Positions 1 through 6,260 of a DNA stretch of 8,905 nucleotides are shown in pieces (position 1 is the stretch's first letter; every line of letters begins with the position of its first letter). The DNA comes from JAVBTT01 sp031550325 (lineage in GTDB: Bacteria > Bacillota > Clostridia > Oscillospirales > UBA929), in contig JAVBOR010000058.1 in assembly GCA_031550325.1 (NCBI GenBank), positions 1 through 8,905 on the forward strand, written 5' to 3'. The notes beneath the pieces were generated by a model that worked only from the letters and a program-made list of their open reading frames with translations, ran no database searches and was not told the DNA's origin. The translations under genes were made by a program, and so were the position numbers.

Positions 1-15
1 ATTCATTCGAATGTC

Positions 16-83
16 CTCCCTTTGATTTCCCAAGTGCAGTTGACAGACCGCACTTGTAGTATATCAAAGGGAGTTCTTTTTTT
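16..83 (+). terminator. Nested-hairpin intrinsic terminator of an upstream transcript
   Basis: Two stems are nested. The outer 11-bp stem pairs CTCCCTTTGAT (16-26) with ATCAAAGGGAG (63-73). The inner 7-bp stem pairs CAAGTGC (31-37) with GCACTTG (50-56). A T-rich run follows directly (77-83). The order stem then U-tract is that of a rho-independent terminator read on the plus strand, so it probably ends a gene or leader lying left of the window. The branched shape would also fit the 3' part of a small RNA or an attenuator, but nothing visible decides that. Confidence 0.72.
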
Positions 84-110
84 ATTTTCATCGCTAAAGC
101 TCTTTTCGCT

Positions 111-129
111 CCACCGGCATAGCCGGTGG
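111..129. repeat. Short perfect hairpin (CCACCGGC / GCCGGTGG)
   Basis: Perfect 8-bp inverted repeat CCACCGGC (111-118) and GCCGGTGG (122-129) with a 3-base ATA loop. No T-run follows on either strand, so it is not a classical terminator. It lies in the hairpin-rich spacer 74-262, in which I see no gene. A second small perfect hairpin, GGCTC-CACA-GAGCC, lies at 186-199. Confidence 0.5.
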
Positions 130-142
130 TTGTCTCCAATCA

Positions 143-177
143 AAAGGCTTTCACGGATTCATTCCGCGAAAGCCTTT
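143..177. repeat. Palindromic repeat, family A copy 1 (core CGGATTCAYTCCG)
   Basis: AAAGGCTTTC (143-152) pairs with GAAAGCCTTT (168-177), and CGGA pairs with TCCG inside it, with one A/C mismatch at 153/167 and a five-base loop. The core resembles the hairpins at 8727-8759 and, in reverse complement, 8837-8861. On the minus strand the stem is followed by TTTTGATT and lies about 85 bases past the trpB stop codon. It could therefore also serve as the terminator of the minus-strand trpB transcript. Confidence 0.6.
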
Positions 178-217
178 CTTTGTGAGGCTCCACAGAGCCG
201 ATCTCTTTTCATCGTTT

Positions 218-242
218 TGTAGACAAAAGCGTGCTTTGTCTT
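218..242. repeat. Imperfect hairpin, family B copy (TGTAGACAAA)
   Basis: The stretch beginning TGTAGACAAA is followed by TTTGTCTTCA, giving an imperfect stem around AGACAAA/TTTGTCT. The same TGTAGACAAA arm forms a perfect hairpin at 8766-8792, and a variant (TGCAGACAAA) lies in the nfnA leader at 6261-6270. A further 5-bp hairpin (AGGGC-TTCAT-GCCCT, 249-263) abuts the trpB stop codon. The role is unknown; processing or termination of the trpB transcript is possible. Confidence 0.4.
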
Positions 243-262
243 CAAGCTAGGGCTTCATGCCC

Positions 263-1633
263 TCAATCCATCGACGGAAGCGTGGCAAGGCCCTGCCCGA
301 TCAACTCGTCGGACGGACGGTTGTCGATCATGGTTCCGGCCTTATAGCTCGAGTAGGCCGCCAGGTCGTAGTTTCCTGTTCCGGTCAGGCCAAACAAAAT
401 GGTCTTGGACTGGCCGGACTCGCGGCAGCGGATCGCCTCATCAATGGCGGCGCAGATCGCGTGCGCCGACTCGGGCGCGGGCAGAATCGTCTCCACGCGG
501 GCAAAGCGGCACGCCGCCTCAAACACGCGGGACTGCGCAACGGCGCGCGCCTCGTCGAGGTATCCGTCATAGTAGAGCTGAGAGACAATCGGGCTCATGC
601 CGTGGTAGCGCAGGCCGCCCGCGTGATCACTGGGAGGCATAAAGTCGCCGCCGAGTGTATACATTTTGACAAGCGGCGTCATGTGCCCCGTGTCCCCGTA
701 GTCATAGGCAAACCGTCCGCGCGTCAGCGACGGGCAGTTTTCGGGCTCGACCGCGATAAACCTCGGCGCGGGCTTTCCCTGGAGCTTGTCTCGCATATAC
801 GCGCAGATCAGACCGCCGAGATTGGAGCCGCCGCCGGCGCAGCCGATGACGATATCGGGCGTCTCGCCGAGCATTTCCATGGCCTGCCTGCTCTCCAGCC
901 CAATGACCGACTGGTGCAGCAGCACGGAGTTCAGCATCGAACCCAGCGCGTAGCGCGTCTTATTCTGTGTCAGCGCGTACTCAATGGCCTCTGAAATCGC
1001 GCAGCCCAGACTGCCCTTGCAGTCGGGATCCTTGGCCAGAATGCTTCTTCCGATTTCGGTGGTGATGGACGGGCTCGCGGTCACGGTGGCGCCGTAGGTC
1101 TCCATAACGGCTCTGCGATAGGGCTTCTGCTCGGCTGAGAGCTTGACCATGAACACGCGCAGATCCAGCCCGAAGAAAGCTGAGGCCATGCTCAGCGCTG
1201 TTCCCCATTGCCCTGCCCCCGTTTCGGTGGCCAGCCCGTCGAGGCCCTGCTGTTTGGCGTAATACGCCACGGCGGCTGCCGAATTGAGCTTGTGGCTGCC
1301 GCTGGTGTTGTTGCCCTCAAACTTGTAATAGATCTTTGCGGGCGTGTCCAGCTCCTTTTCCAGCGCATAGGCGCGGCACAGCGGGGAAGGCCTGAACGTG
1401 CGGTAATAGTCCATTACGGGCCCGGGGATATCAAAATATGCCTTGTTGTCGTCCAGCTCCTGATCAACCGTTGCTTCAACAAAAACGGGGGTCATCTCGT
1501 CGCGGCTGAGGGGCTGTTTGGTCTGCGGGTTTAGCAGGGGGGCCGGTTTGACCGGCATGTCCGCGCGCAGATTGTACCACGCCTGAGGCAGCTCTTCCTG
1601 GGGCAGATAAAGCTTGTACGGCGCACTGGTCAT
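263..1633 (-). CDS. trpB: Tryptophan synthase beta chain, TrpB2 type (PLP enzyme)
   Basis: A 456-residue cytosolic PLP-dependent enzyme that joins indole (or an indole precursor) and serine or phosphoserine to give tryptophan. The PLP lysine is K115 in NNTSGSHKLN. The TrpB signature ETGAGQWG has its glutamate at E137; QWG instead of QHG, together with the long N-terminal extension, is typical of the TrpB2 group rather than the trpA-partnered TrpB1. The phosphate-binding loop is GCAGGGSN, 264-271. The start at 1633 is chosen because AGGAAGG lies 6 bases upstream; a longer frame to 1705 would be read through the terminator of the leader. No trpA or other trp gene is adjacent, so it probably works alone, salvaging indole or using a distant TrpA. 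Regulation is by the T-box leader directly upstream, which reads tRNA-Trp and so supports a real tryptophan role over a generic TrpB-like enzyme. The family call is firm; the indole source is inferred. Confidence 0.94.
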   Translation of the reverse strand: MTSAPYKLYLPQEELPQAWYNLRADMPVKPAPLLNPQTKQPLSRDEMTPVFVEATVDQELDDNKAYFDIPGPVMDYYRTFRPSPLCRAYALEKELDTPAKIYYKFEGNNTSGSHKLNSAAAVAYYAKQQGLDGLATETGAGQWGTALSMASAFFGLDLRVFMVKLSAEQKPYRRAVMETYGATVTASPSITTEIGRSILAKDPDCKGSLGCAISEAIEYALTQNKTRYALGSMLNSVLLHQSVIGLESRQAMEMLGETPDIVIGCAGGGSNLGGLICAYMRDKLQGKPAPRFIAVEPENCPSLTRGRFAYDYGDTGHMTPLVKMYTLGGDFMPPSDHAGGLRYHGMSPIVSQLYYDGYLDEARAVAQSRVFEAACRFARVETILPAPESAHAICAAIDEAIRCRESGQSKTILFGLTGTGNYDLAAYSSYKAGTMIDNRPSDELIGQGLATLPSMD

Positions 1634-1668
1634 GTTGATCCTTCCTTTCCAAAGTGTACCGGCGGGGC

Positions 1669-1703
1669 AAAACAAAAAGCCTGCCCCAAAGCTTGGGACA
1701 GGC
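1669..1703 (-). terminator. Conditional terminator of the Trp T-box leader
   Basis: Read on the minus strand, GCCTGTCCCAA pairs with TTGGGGCAGGC (11 bp, one U-G wobble) around a short GCT loop. TTTTTGTTTTG follows at once. The left arm is shared with the antiterminator (1693-1725), so only one of the two structures can form. It stops transcription about 36 bases before the trpB start codon when tRNA-Trp is charged. Confidence 0.88.
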
Positions 1704-1920
1704 AAAGCCTGCTAACGCCACCCAAATGTGCATGATCCGGCAATCATGTCCGCTGTTAACGAGTCGGAATCTCGTCGAACACTACTCCCGCCGAAGCGGT
1801 TTCGTTTCGCCCTCCGCGGTCCATTCCGCACAGCCCATGCCATCGCCTTCTCAGCCCCGGCGACTCTCTGTGGACAGGTGTCCGTGCGTACTCTTCCGCA
1901 TCCTCGGTTTTTATGCAGTT
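1669..1920 (-). promoter_or_regulatory. T-box riboswitch, tryptophan-specific (UGG specifier)
   Basis: The leader between the trpB promoter and start codon has the T-box parts in order on the minus strand. GGAAGAGTA opens Stem I, then AGAGAGTCGCCGGGGCTGAG holds the conserved AGAGAG (about 1861-1870) and the GA-rich Stem I elements. GAA-TGG-A follows, with the likely specifier UGG at 1823-1821. Downstream are a CCGC-TTCG-GCGG hairpin (1788-1799) and a stem ACGAG/CTCGT. The T-box element is GGGTGGCG (from 1723). The antiterminator pairs TTGGG (1725-1721) with CCCAA (1697-1693), with CAGGC/GCCTG inside. The bulge reads UGGC, which pairs with GCCA, the end of a tRNA with discriminator G, as bacterial tRNA-Trp has. 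Codon and bulge thus agree on Trp. Uncharged tRNA-Trp would stabilise the antiterminator and turn trpB on. The leader start is estimated from the -10 box. Confidence 0.9.
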
Positions 1921-1926
1921 TTTATT

Positions 1927-1955
1927 ATCATACGACACATTCCCCTTTTTGTCAA
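1927..1955 (-). promoter_or_regulatory. Sigma-70/A promoter of the T-box-trpB unit
   Basis: On the minus strand, TTGACA (1955-1950) is a perfect -35 box and TATGAT (1932-1927) a near-perfect -10, separated by exactly 17 bases. Transcription would begin near 1920, at the head of the T-box leader. A promoter this strong suits a gene whose control lies in attenuation after initiation. Confidence 0.88.
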
Positions 1956-2003
1956 GCCCGCAAAACCTGCCTCCCCGCTTTTTCACGCGTCGTCGAAGAA
2001 CCC

Positions 2004-2057
2004 GCCGGCTGCGCCGTCAGGCCCGGCGAAAAAACCGAAAAAGGACAAAACGCGAGG
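2004..2057 (+). repeat. 54-base dispersed repeat, copy 1
   Basis: Roughly 80% identical by eye, over its whole length, to the minus strand at 8635-8688. It includes an exact 16-base block, GGCTGCGCCGTCAGGC (2007-2022), an exact AAAAAGGAC and an exact ACGCGAGG (2050-2057). The copy lies between the divergent trpB and flavoprotein promoters. The non-coding stretch 1634-2176 otherwise holds the T-box leader and the two promoters; I see no gene in it. Confidence 0.65.
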
Positions 2058-2094
2058 CCCGTAGCCGCCTGCCTTTTTTCGTCAGATAATCTCT

Positions 2095-2122
2095 TTGCAT
2101 GACGGATGTTTCGTGATATACT
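2095..2122 (+). promoter_or_regulatory. Likely promoter of the flavoprotein-GH31 operon
   Basis: TTGCAT (2095-2100) and TATACT (2117-2122) with a 16-base spacer. Four of six -35 positions and five of six -10 positions match the consensus. It would start RNA near 2129, giving a leader of about 48 bases before the GTG start at 2177. It diverges from the trpB promoter 140 bases away. Confidence 0.5.
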
Positions 2123-2176
2123 GCATCTGTATTGCTTTTTCCGGGCTGTTTGCCTCGGTTTGAGGGGGATGACGTA

Positions 2177-3481
2177 GTGCTTTTTGATTTGGCAGTCATT
2201 GGTGGCGGCGCTGCCGGCATGCGCGCGGCATACGCCGCGCAGGACACCGGTCACAGTGTAATTGTATTTGAAAAGGATGCGCCGGGCGGCGGTGTCGTTC
2301 ATACGGGCGCCTACGCCATGGACGAGCTTTTGGCGCTGGCGGCGGACGCCGGCACGCCTTCCCACGCCGATCTTACCGCCCGGCTGCTTGAAATGACGGA
2401 TCAGCTCTCCGCCACCTGCGAGCATCATCAGCTGGCGCGGCAGCTCCCCGTCGTCCGCGCCCCGGCGGCGCTTGACCGCGCCGAGGGCGGAACATGGGCA
2501 GTCGCGGCGGCCGGGGGACGCACGCTGTGCAGAAACGTGCTGCTGGCCACGGGCTCGGTTCCGGCCATCGACGACGTAGAGGGCGTCGGCGCGTTTTTGG
2601 GCAGCGGCGCCGTGCACACCGAGCGCACGCTCTCTCTGCTCGCCGACTTGCCCGAGCGCGTTGTCGTGGTGGGCGGCGGCATGCGTGCCGTGCAGATGGC
2701 CACCTACGCGCGCCTGTGCGGCTCGGAGGTTCTCATCGCCTGCCCCGAGGGCCGTCTGCTGAGTGAGTTTGACGAGGATCTCTCCACGCTGCTCTGTGCC
2801 GCCATGCGCCAGTTTGGTCTGGAGATCTTATTGGACGCGCATCTTTTGTCTCTGGAGACCGACGCGGCGCGCCTGAGTGCGCCAGACGGCGAGCGGCGCG
2901 TGAGCTGCGGTCTCGCGCTCTTTGGCGATCGCCGCTGGGCGGCGGTGCGCGGCCTCGGCCTTATCGAGCACGGTCTGGCGCTGTCCGGCGGTCGTGTGCT
3001 CATCGATTCGGGCTGCCGCACCAATCTTCCGGGCGTATACGCCGCGGGAGAGTGCGCCGGCGCCGCCCAAAACGTCCGGGACGCGCACCGGGACGCAGAC
3101 GCGGCGCTGTGCTCCTGTTTCCAGTTAAAGCGCCCTGTCACGCGCGCGCCCGGCCTGCGCTGCATCCGCCGCGTCTGGTCGGCAGCGTCGGTCGGACTCA
3201 CCGCGCAGGCTGCGGCAAGTCAGAAAATACGCGTGGCTGAGGTGTGTCTTCCGCTTCCGTATCAGGAGCACACGGTCGGCATGATCAAGCTGCTGGCCGA
3301 CGCCTCGAACCAAAAGCTCATCGGCGCCCATCTGGCTGGGGACGGCGCGCCCGCGCTGGCCGATACGCTGGCCGCGGCCATCGCCGAGGGCCTTCGCGCC
3401 AAAGACATTCGGCTGACCGCCATATCACCCTCGGCCGAAATCGCCGCTGAGGCGCTTTTCCGGCTGCAGAGCATCACATAA
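2177..3481 (+). CDS. FAD-dependent pyridine nucleotide-disulfide oxidoreductase relative lacking the redox-active cysteines
   Basis: A 434-residue protein with the domain order of dihydrolipoyl dehydrogenase. It has an FAD-binding GGGAAG at 9-14, ATGSVP at 124-129, a second Rossmann motif GGGMRA at 166-171, AAGEC near the second FAD contact, and a C-terminal dimerisation-like domain. Where the family has GGTCLNVGC, this protein reads GGGVVHTGA: both redox cysteines are replaced (V40, A45). Where the family has HAHPTLSE, it reads TAISPSAE: the catalytic histidine is I416, while the glutamate is kept (E421). It therefore cannot work as a lipoamide, glutathione or mercuric reductase by the usual route. 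FAD-linked oxidation or reduction of another substrate, or electron transfer, remains possible. The GTG start at 2177 is preferred because GAGGGG lies 9 bases upstream and the Rossmann strand begins at once; an upstream TTG at 2132 would sit on the likely transcription start. The downstream GH31 gene begins 11 bases after its stop, so the two are probably one operon. The substrate is unknown. Confidence 0.85.
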   Translation: MLFDLAVIGGGAAGMRAAYAAQDTGHSVIVFEKDAPGGGVVHTGAYAMDELLALAADAGTPSHADLTARLLEMTDQLSATCEHHQLARQLPVVRAPAALDRAEGGTWAVAAAGGRTLCRNVLLATGSVPAIDDVEGVGAFLGSGAVHTERTLSLLADLPERVVVVGGGMRAVQMATYARLCGSEVLIACPEGRLLSEFDEDLSTLLCAAMRQFGLEILLDAHLLSLETDAARLSAPDGERRVSCGLALFGDRRWAAVRGLGLIEHGLALSGGRVLIDSGCRTNLPGVYAAGECAGAAQNVRDAHRDADAALCSCFQLKRPVTRAPGLRCIRRVWSAASVGLTAQAAASQKIRVAEVCLPLPYQEHTVGMIKLLADASNQKLIGAHLAGDGAPALADTLAAAIAEGLRAKDIRLTAISPSAEIAAEALFRLQSIT

Positions 3482-3492
3482 AGGAGCGTGCT

Positions 3493-5451
3493 ATGTTTGA
3501 GGTTCTCATTGAAGGGGATACCCTTCGCGTCTATCACAATCAAAAACTTGTGATTGCCCACACGCCGGGCGAGCCCTTTGCGTGGGCCGGCAAGAGCAAG
3601 TGGAACATAAGCGAGTTCAACATTGCCGACGACGTGCGCGACCGCTCTCCGCTGACGCACGCGCAGTATGACGCCAACCTGCAGGTTCTCCGCCTGTCCG
3701 GCGGCACGTTTTCGCTGAGCTTTCACATCAGCGACCACGACGGCTGCCTCCGGCTTGTTCCGCAGCGCTCCACGACCGGTCTGAACAGGCTCAGGCTGCA
3801 CTTTCCCGCAGCGCCCGGCCAGTGCGTCTACGGCGGCGGCGCGCAGTACCACAAGCTCGACTGCCGCGGCCAGCGCATTCCGCTGTGGGTGCGCGAGCAC
3901 AGGCTTCCCGACCGCGGCCGCCCGAACCGCTTTGTCGGATACAAAGGGCTTTCCGGCCATGCTTCGTACTTCCCCATCCCGGCCTTTTTCACCCAGGACT
4001 GGATATGGCACTACTTCGACTGCTCGGCCGTGGCGGTGTTTGACTTTAAGTCGCCCAAACGGCACGCCGTCGAGCTTTTTGAGCTGCCGAGCGCCATCCT
4101 GATCGGCGCCGAAGAGTCTCCGCTGGACGTGCAGCGCCAGCTTACCCGCTTTTCGGGCCGCCAGCCGATGCTTCCCCACTGGACCATTTCCGGGGCCTGC
4201 CTGGAGGTCAGCGGCGGCAGCCATCACGTGGCCGAACGGCTGGAAAAAATGGCCGACGTCAGCGTCTCGTCACTGCTCATCGCCGACTGGTCGGGCACAA
4301 AGGACACCCCCGGCGGGCCAAAGCCCTTTTTTGACTGGTTCTGGAACAAAGAGCTCTATCCCAGACTGGACACGTTTATCCACGGGCTGAGCGAGCGCGG
4401 CATCCACACCATGGCCTATGTAGCGCCTCATCTCTCCATTGAGGGGCGGCAATACGCCGAGGCTGCCACGCGGGGCTTCCTGATCAAGAAGCCGCAGGGC
4501 GGCCACTACATCTATGACTTTGGCGGCCTCATGGCCGGCCTGATTGACCTCTCCAATCCGTCGGCCCGCGCCTGGTTCAAGCAAATTGTCATTGAAAATA
4601 TCCTGAATCTTGGTTTTTGCGGCTATTTTGCCGACATGGGCGACGTTTTGCCCGCCGACGCCGTTTTGTCAAGCGGTGAGAATCCCCTCCTGATGCGCAA
4701 CCGCTGGCCGGTGATGTGGGCGCAGCTTCACCGTGAGGCCATCCGGGAGGCCGGACGCACCATGGACACCGTTTTCTTCACGCGATCCGGCTGGGCGGGC
4801 AGCGGCGGTCAGACCATGTTCGCCACCACGGGTGACCACCACACAGGCTGGGAACAAACCGGCGGGCTGGCGTCCGCGCTGACGGCGTCGCTGTCGCTGG
4901 CGTGCTCCGGCATCGGCCTGTCACACAGCGTGTGCGGCGGCACCTCGGCCGCGCTGACCAGGCGCTCCAAAGAGATCCTGCTGCGCTGGCTGGATCTGGC
5001 AGCCTTTACGCCGAGCATGCGCGTGCCCGTCGGCCGCACGGGAGGATGGCAGGTCGACTCCGACGCGGAAACGCTGGGGCATCTCGTGCGCATGAGCCGT
5101 GTGCACACAGAGCTGTCCTCCTATATTCAGGCCCTGTTGAAGGAGAACGCGAGCGCCGGTCAGCCCGTGATGCGCCCCGTGTTTATGAATTATCCGCACG
5201 ACCCCGCGCAGCTCAAGGTACAGGACTGCTACATGCTGGGAACCGAGCTCTTTGTCGCGCCGGTACTCAGGCGCGGCCAGAAGGAGCGCAAGCTCAGGCT
5301 CCCCGAGGGAAGTTGGATCCATCTTTGGAACGCGCGAACCTTCCAGGGCGGCGAGATCACGGTCTCCACGCCCTTTGGAAAGCCGCCTGTCTTTTTCCGG
5401 TCCAACGGCAAATACCACGACTTTTTCCGCGACTTTGCCCGAAAGATTTGA
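3493..5451 (+). CDS. Glycoside hydrolase family 31 enzyme, YihQ-like but not a canonical sulfoquinovosidase
   Basis: A 652-residue GH31 alpha-glycosidase, close in length to E. coli YihQ and alignable with it throughout. The nucleophile is D381 in GYFADMGD and the acid/base is D448 in TTGDHHTGW, matching YihQ D405 and D472. FTRSGWAGS and the ending APV...GKPPVFFR also match the family. No signal peptide is seen, so it should act in the cytosol on an imported glycoside. Against recalled YihQ, the five sulfonate-recognition residues (Q262, Q288, R301, W304, Y508) correspond here to S240, A264, K277, F280 and T484, and the usual DIGG after the acid/base reads VCGG (480-483). Sulfoquinovose glycosides are therefore an unlikely substrate, though K277 could still bind an anion. 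AAGGAG (3481-3486) sits 6 bases before ATG and overlaps the stop codon of the upstream flavoprotein, implying coupled translation. A terminator follows at 5525. The family is certain, the substrate unknown. Confidence 0.92.
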   Translation: MFEVLIEGDTLRVYHNQKLVIAHTPGEPFAWAGKSKWNISEFNIADDVRDRSPLTHAQYDANLQVLRLSGGTFSLSFHISDHDGCLRLVPQRSTTGLNRLRLHFPAAPGQCVYGGGAQYHKLDCRGQRIPLWVREHRLPDRGRPNRFVGYKGLSGHASYFPIPAFFTQDWIWHYFDCSAVAVFDFKSPKRHAVELFELPSAILIGAEESPLDVQRQLTRFSGRQPMLPHWTISGACLEVSGGSHHVAERLEKMADVSVSSLLIADWSGTKDTPGGPKPFFDWFWNKELYPRLDTFIHGLSERGIHTMAYVAPHLSIEGRQYAEAATRGFLIKKPQGGHYIYDFGGLMAGLIDLSNPSARAWFKQIVIENILNLGFCGYFADMGDVLPADAVLSSGENPLLMRNRWPVMWAQLHREAIREAGRTMDTVFFTRSGWAGSGGQTMFATTGDHHTGWEQTGGLASALTASLSLACSGIGLSHSVCGGTSAALTRRSKEILLRWLDLAAFTPSMRVPVGRTGGWQVDSDAETLGHLVRMSRVHTELSSYIQALLKENASAGQPVMRPVFMNYPHDPAQLKVQDCYMLGTELFVAPVLRRGQKERKLRLPEGSWIHLWNARTFQGGEITVSTPFGKPPVFFRSNGKYHDFFRDFARKI

Positions 5452-5481
5452 GCCCGCCGCGCCGGTTGGGGTGGCTCAGGC

Positions 5482-5508
5482 TGTCAAAGAACCTTTGGTT
5501 CTTTGACA
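5482..5508. repeat. Perfect 12-bp palindrome, family D copy 1
   Basis: TGTCAAAGAACC (5482-5493), loop TTT, GGTTCTTTGACA (5497-5508), all paired. The right arm, GGTTCTTTGACA, recurs exactly at 6302-6313 in the nfnA leader together with the left-arm core AAGAACC. No T-run follows. Being symmetric, it would form on RNA from either strand. It lies 30 bases past the GH31 stop. Confidence 0.7.
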
Positions 5509-5524
5509 AAACCAGGGCGGAATC

Positions 5525-5545
5525 AAACCGCTGAGGCGGTTTTTT
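5525..5545 (+). terminator. Intrinsic terminator after the GH31 gene
   Basis: AAACCGC (5525-5531), loop TGAG, GCGGTTT (5536-5542), then three more T. The stem is perfect, 7 bp and GC-rich in its upper part, and the T-run is joined to it. It closes the flavoprotein-GH31 operon 74 bases past the stop and separates it from the flavodoxin gene. Confidence 0.82.
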
Positions 5546-5658
5546 GACAAGCTGCGCCGCGCCGGTTTAGGCTGCTTTACACAGGCGACCCTTTTTATTG
5601 GCCCAAGACGTCAGACAAAGCGCATAGTTTCCCGAATAAACAACAGGAGGAACACATC

Positions 5659-6138
5659 ATGAGTAAGACACTGGTAGCGTACTTTTCAGCAAGCGGCGTG
5701 ACCGCCGGACTTGCCCGAACCCTGGCCGAGGCGGCCGCCGCCGACTTATATGAGATCAGGCCCCAAGCGCCCTACACGAGACCTGATCTGGACTGGACGA
5801 ACAAACAGTCCCGCAGCACCATTGAGATGCAGGATCCCGCGTCCCGTCCGACGCTTGCCGACAAAGACGCCCATGTCGGCGAATATGACGTGGTCTTTTT
5901 GGGGTTCCCGATCTGGTGGTATGTCGCGCCGACCATCATCAACACCTTTTTGGAGAGCTACGACTTTTCGGGCAAGACCATCGTGCCGTTTGCCACGTCC
6001 GGCAGCAGCGGAATGGGAAGGACCATGGAAATGCTGGCCCCCTGTGTTTCCGGCGCTGAGTGGAAAGAGGGCAGGCTGCTCAGCGGCAGGGCCTCCAAAG
6101 ACGAGCTGGTCAAGTGGATCGGCAGCCTGAAGCTGTAA
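5659..6138 (+). CDS. Flavodoxin (FMN electron carrier, Flavodoxin_4-like)
   Basis: A 159-residue single-domain flavodoxin. The FMN phosphate loop is SASGVT at 10-15, directly after the first beta strand (TLVAYF). GFPIWWYVAP at 82-91 supplies the aromatic residues that stack on the flavin in this subgroup. ATSGSSGMG at 112-120 is the third flavin loop. Length and motifs fit the short flavodoxins common in anaerobic Firmicutes, which act as cytosolic one- or two-electron carriers or as small quinone/flavin reductases; which of these applies cannot be told. AGGAGG (5645-5650) lies 8 bases before ATG. The gene stands alone, between the GH31 terminator and the nfnAB promoter. Its nearness to nfnAB suggests a shared redox setting but not a shared transcript. 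I do not see a convincing promoter in 5546-5640. Confidence 0.9.
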   Translation: MSKTLVAYFSASGVTAGLARTLAEAAAADLYEIRPQAPYTRPDLDWTNKQSRSTIEMQDPASRPTLADKDAHVGEYDVVFLGFPIWWYVAPTIINTFLESYDFSGKTIVPFATSGSSGMGRTMEMLAPCVSGAEWKEGRLLSGRASKDELVKWIGSLKL

Positions 6139-6155
6139 GCTCATTTGGGCGGACC

Positions 6156-6222
6156 GACCGGCAAAGGGACTCCTGCAGCAACGCCCGGAGCGGGGCTTCC
6201 CGCGCTTCTCCCTCTTGCCGTC
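6156..6222. other. Structured spacer after flavodoxin (long-range stem)
   Basis: GGCAAAGGGA (6160-6169) pairs with TCCCTCTTGCC (6209-6219) with one bulged base, enclosing a GC-rich hairpin built on AGCGGGG/CCCGCGCT (about 6189-6206). No T-run follows. It may protect or end the flavodoxin mRNA. Its right side overlaps the proposed -35 box of nfnA. Confidence 0.4.
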
Positions 6223-6244
6223 CTGCCGGAGCGCGTGCTATAAT
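6215..6244 (+). promoter_or_regulatory. Extended -10 promoter of nfnAB
   Basis: TATAAT at 6239-6244 is a perfect -10 box and is preceded by TGC, the extended -10 element. TTGCCG at 6215-6220 gives a partial -35 with an 18-base spacer. Transcription would start near 6251, leaving a leader of about 92 bases before nfnA. Confidence 0.78.
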
Positions 6245-6260
6245 GGGTGCAGTTTCCAAT

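Noticed and set aside
22..222. Open frame in the left spacer
   Set aside because: It runs through the nested terminator and several hairpins and has no ribosome binding site or recognisable protein character.
257..994. A 245-codon open frame on the plus strand opposite trpB
   Set aside because: It is antisense to a clearly recognised TrpB2, has a composition rich in Arg/Gly/Ala/His with no recognisable motif, and lacks a ribosome binding site. Such frames are usual opposite GC-rich genes.
1631..1705. Longer N-terminus for trpB (start at 1705)
   Set aside because: These codons overlap the conditional terminator of the T-box leader. The ATG at 1633 has a good ribosome binding site and gives a normal TrpB2 N-terminus.
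2177..3481. Dihydrolipoyl dehydrogenase (lpdA)
   Set aside because: Overall fold fits, but both redox cysteines and the catalytic histidine are missing and no 2-oxo acid dehydrogenase or glycine cleavage genes are nearby.
3493..5451. Sulfoquinovosidase (yihQ)
   Set aside because: Whole-length similarity exists, but the residues that recognise the sulfonate are not conserved and no sulfoquinovose pathway genes are in the window.
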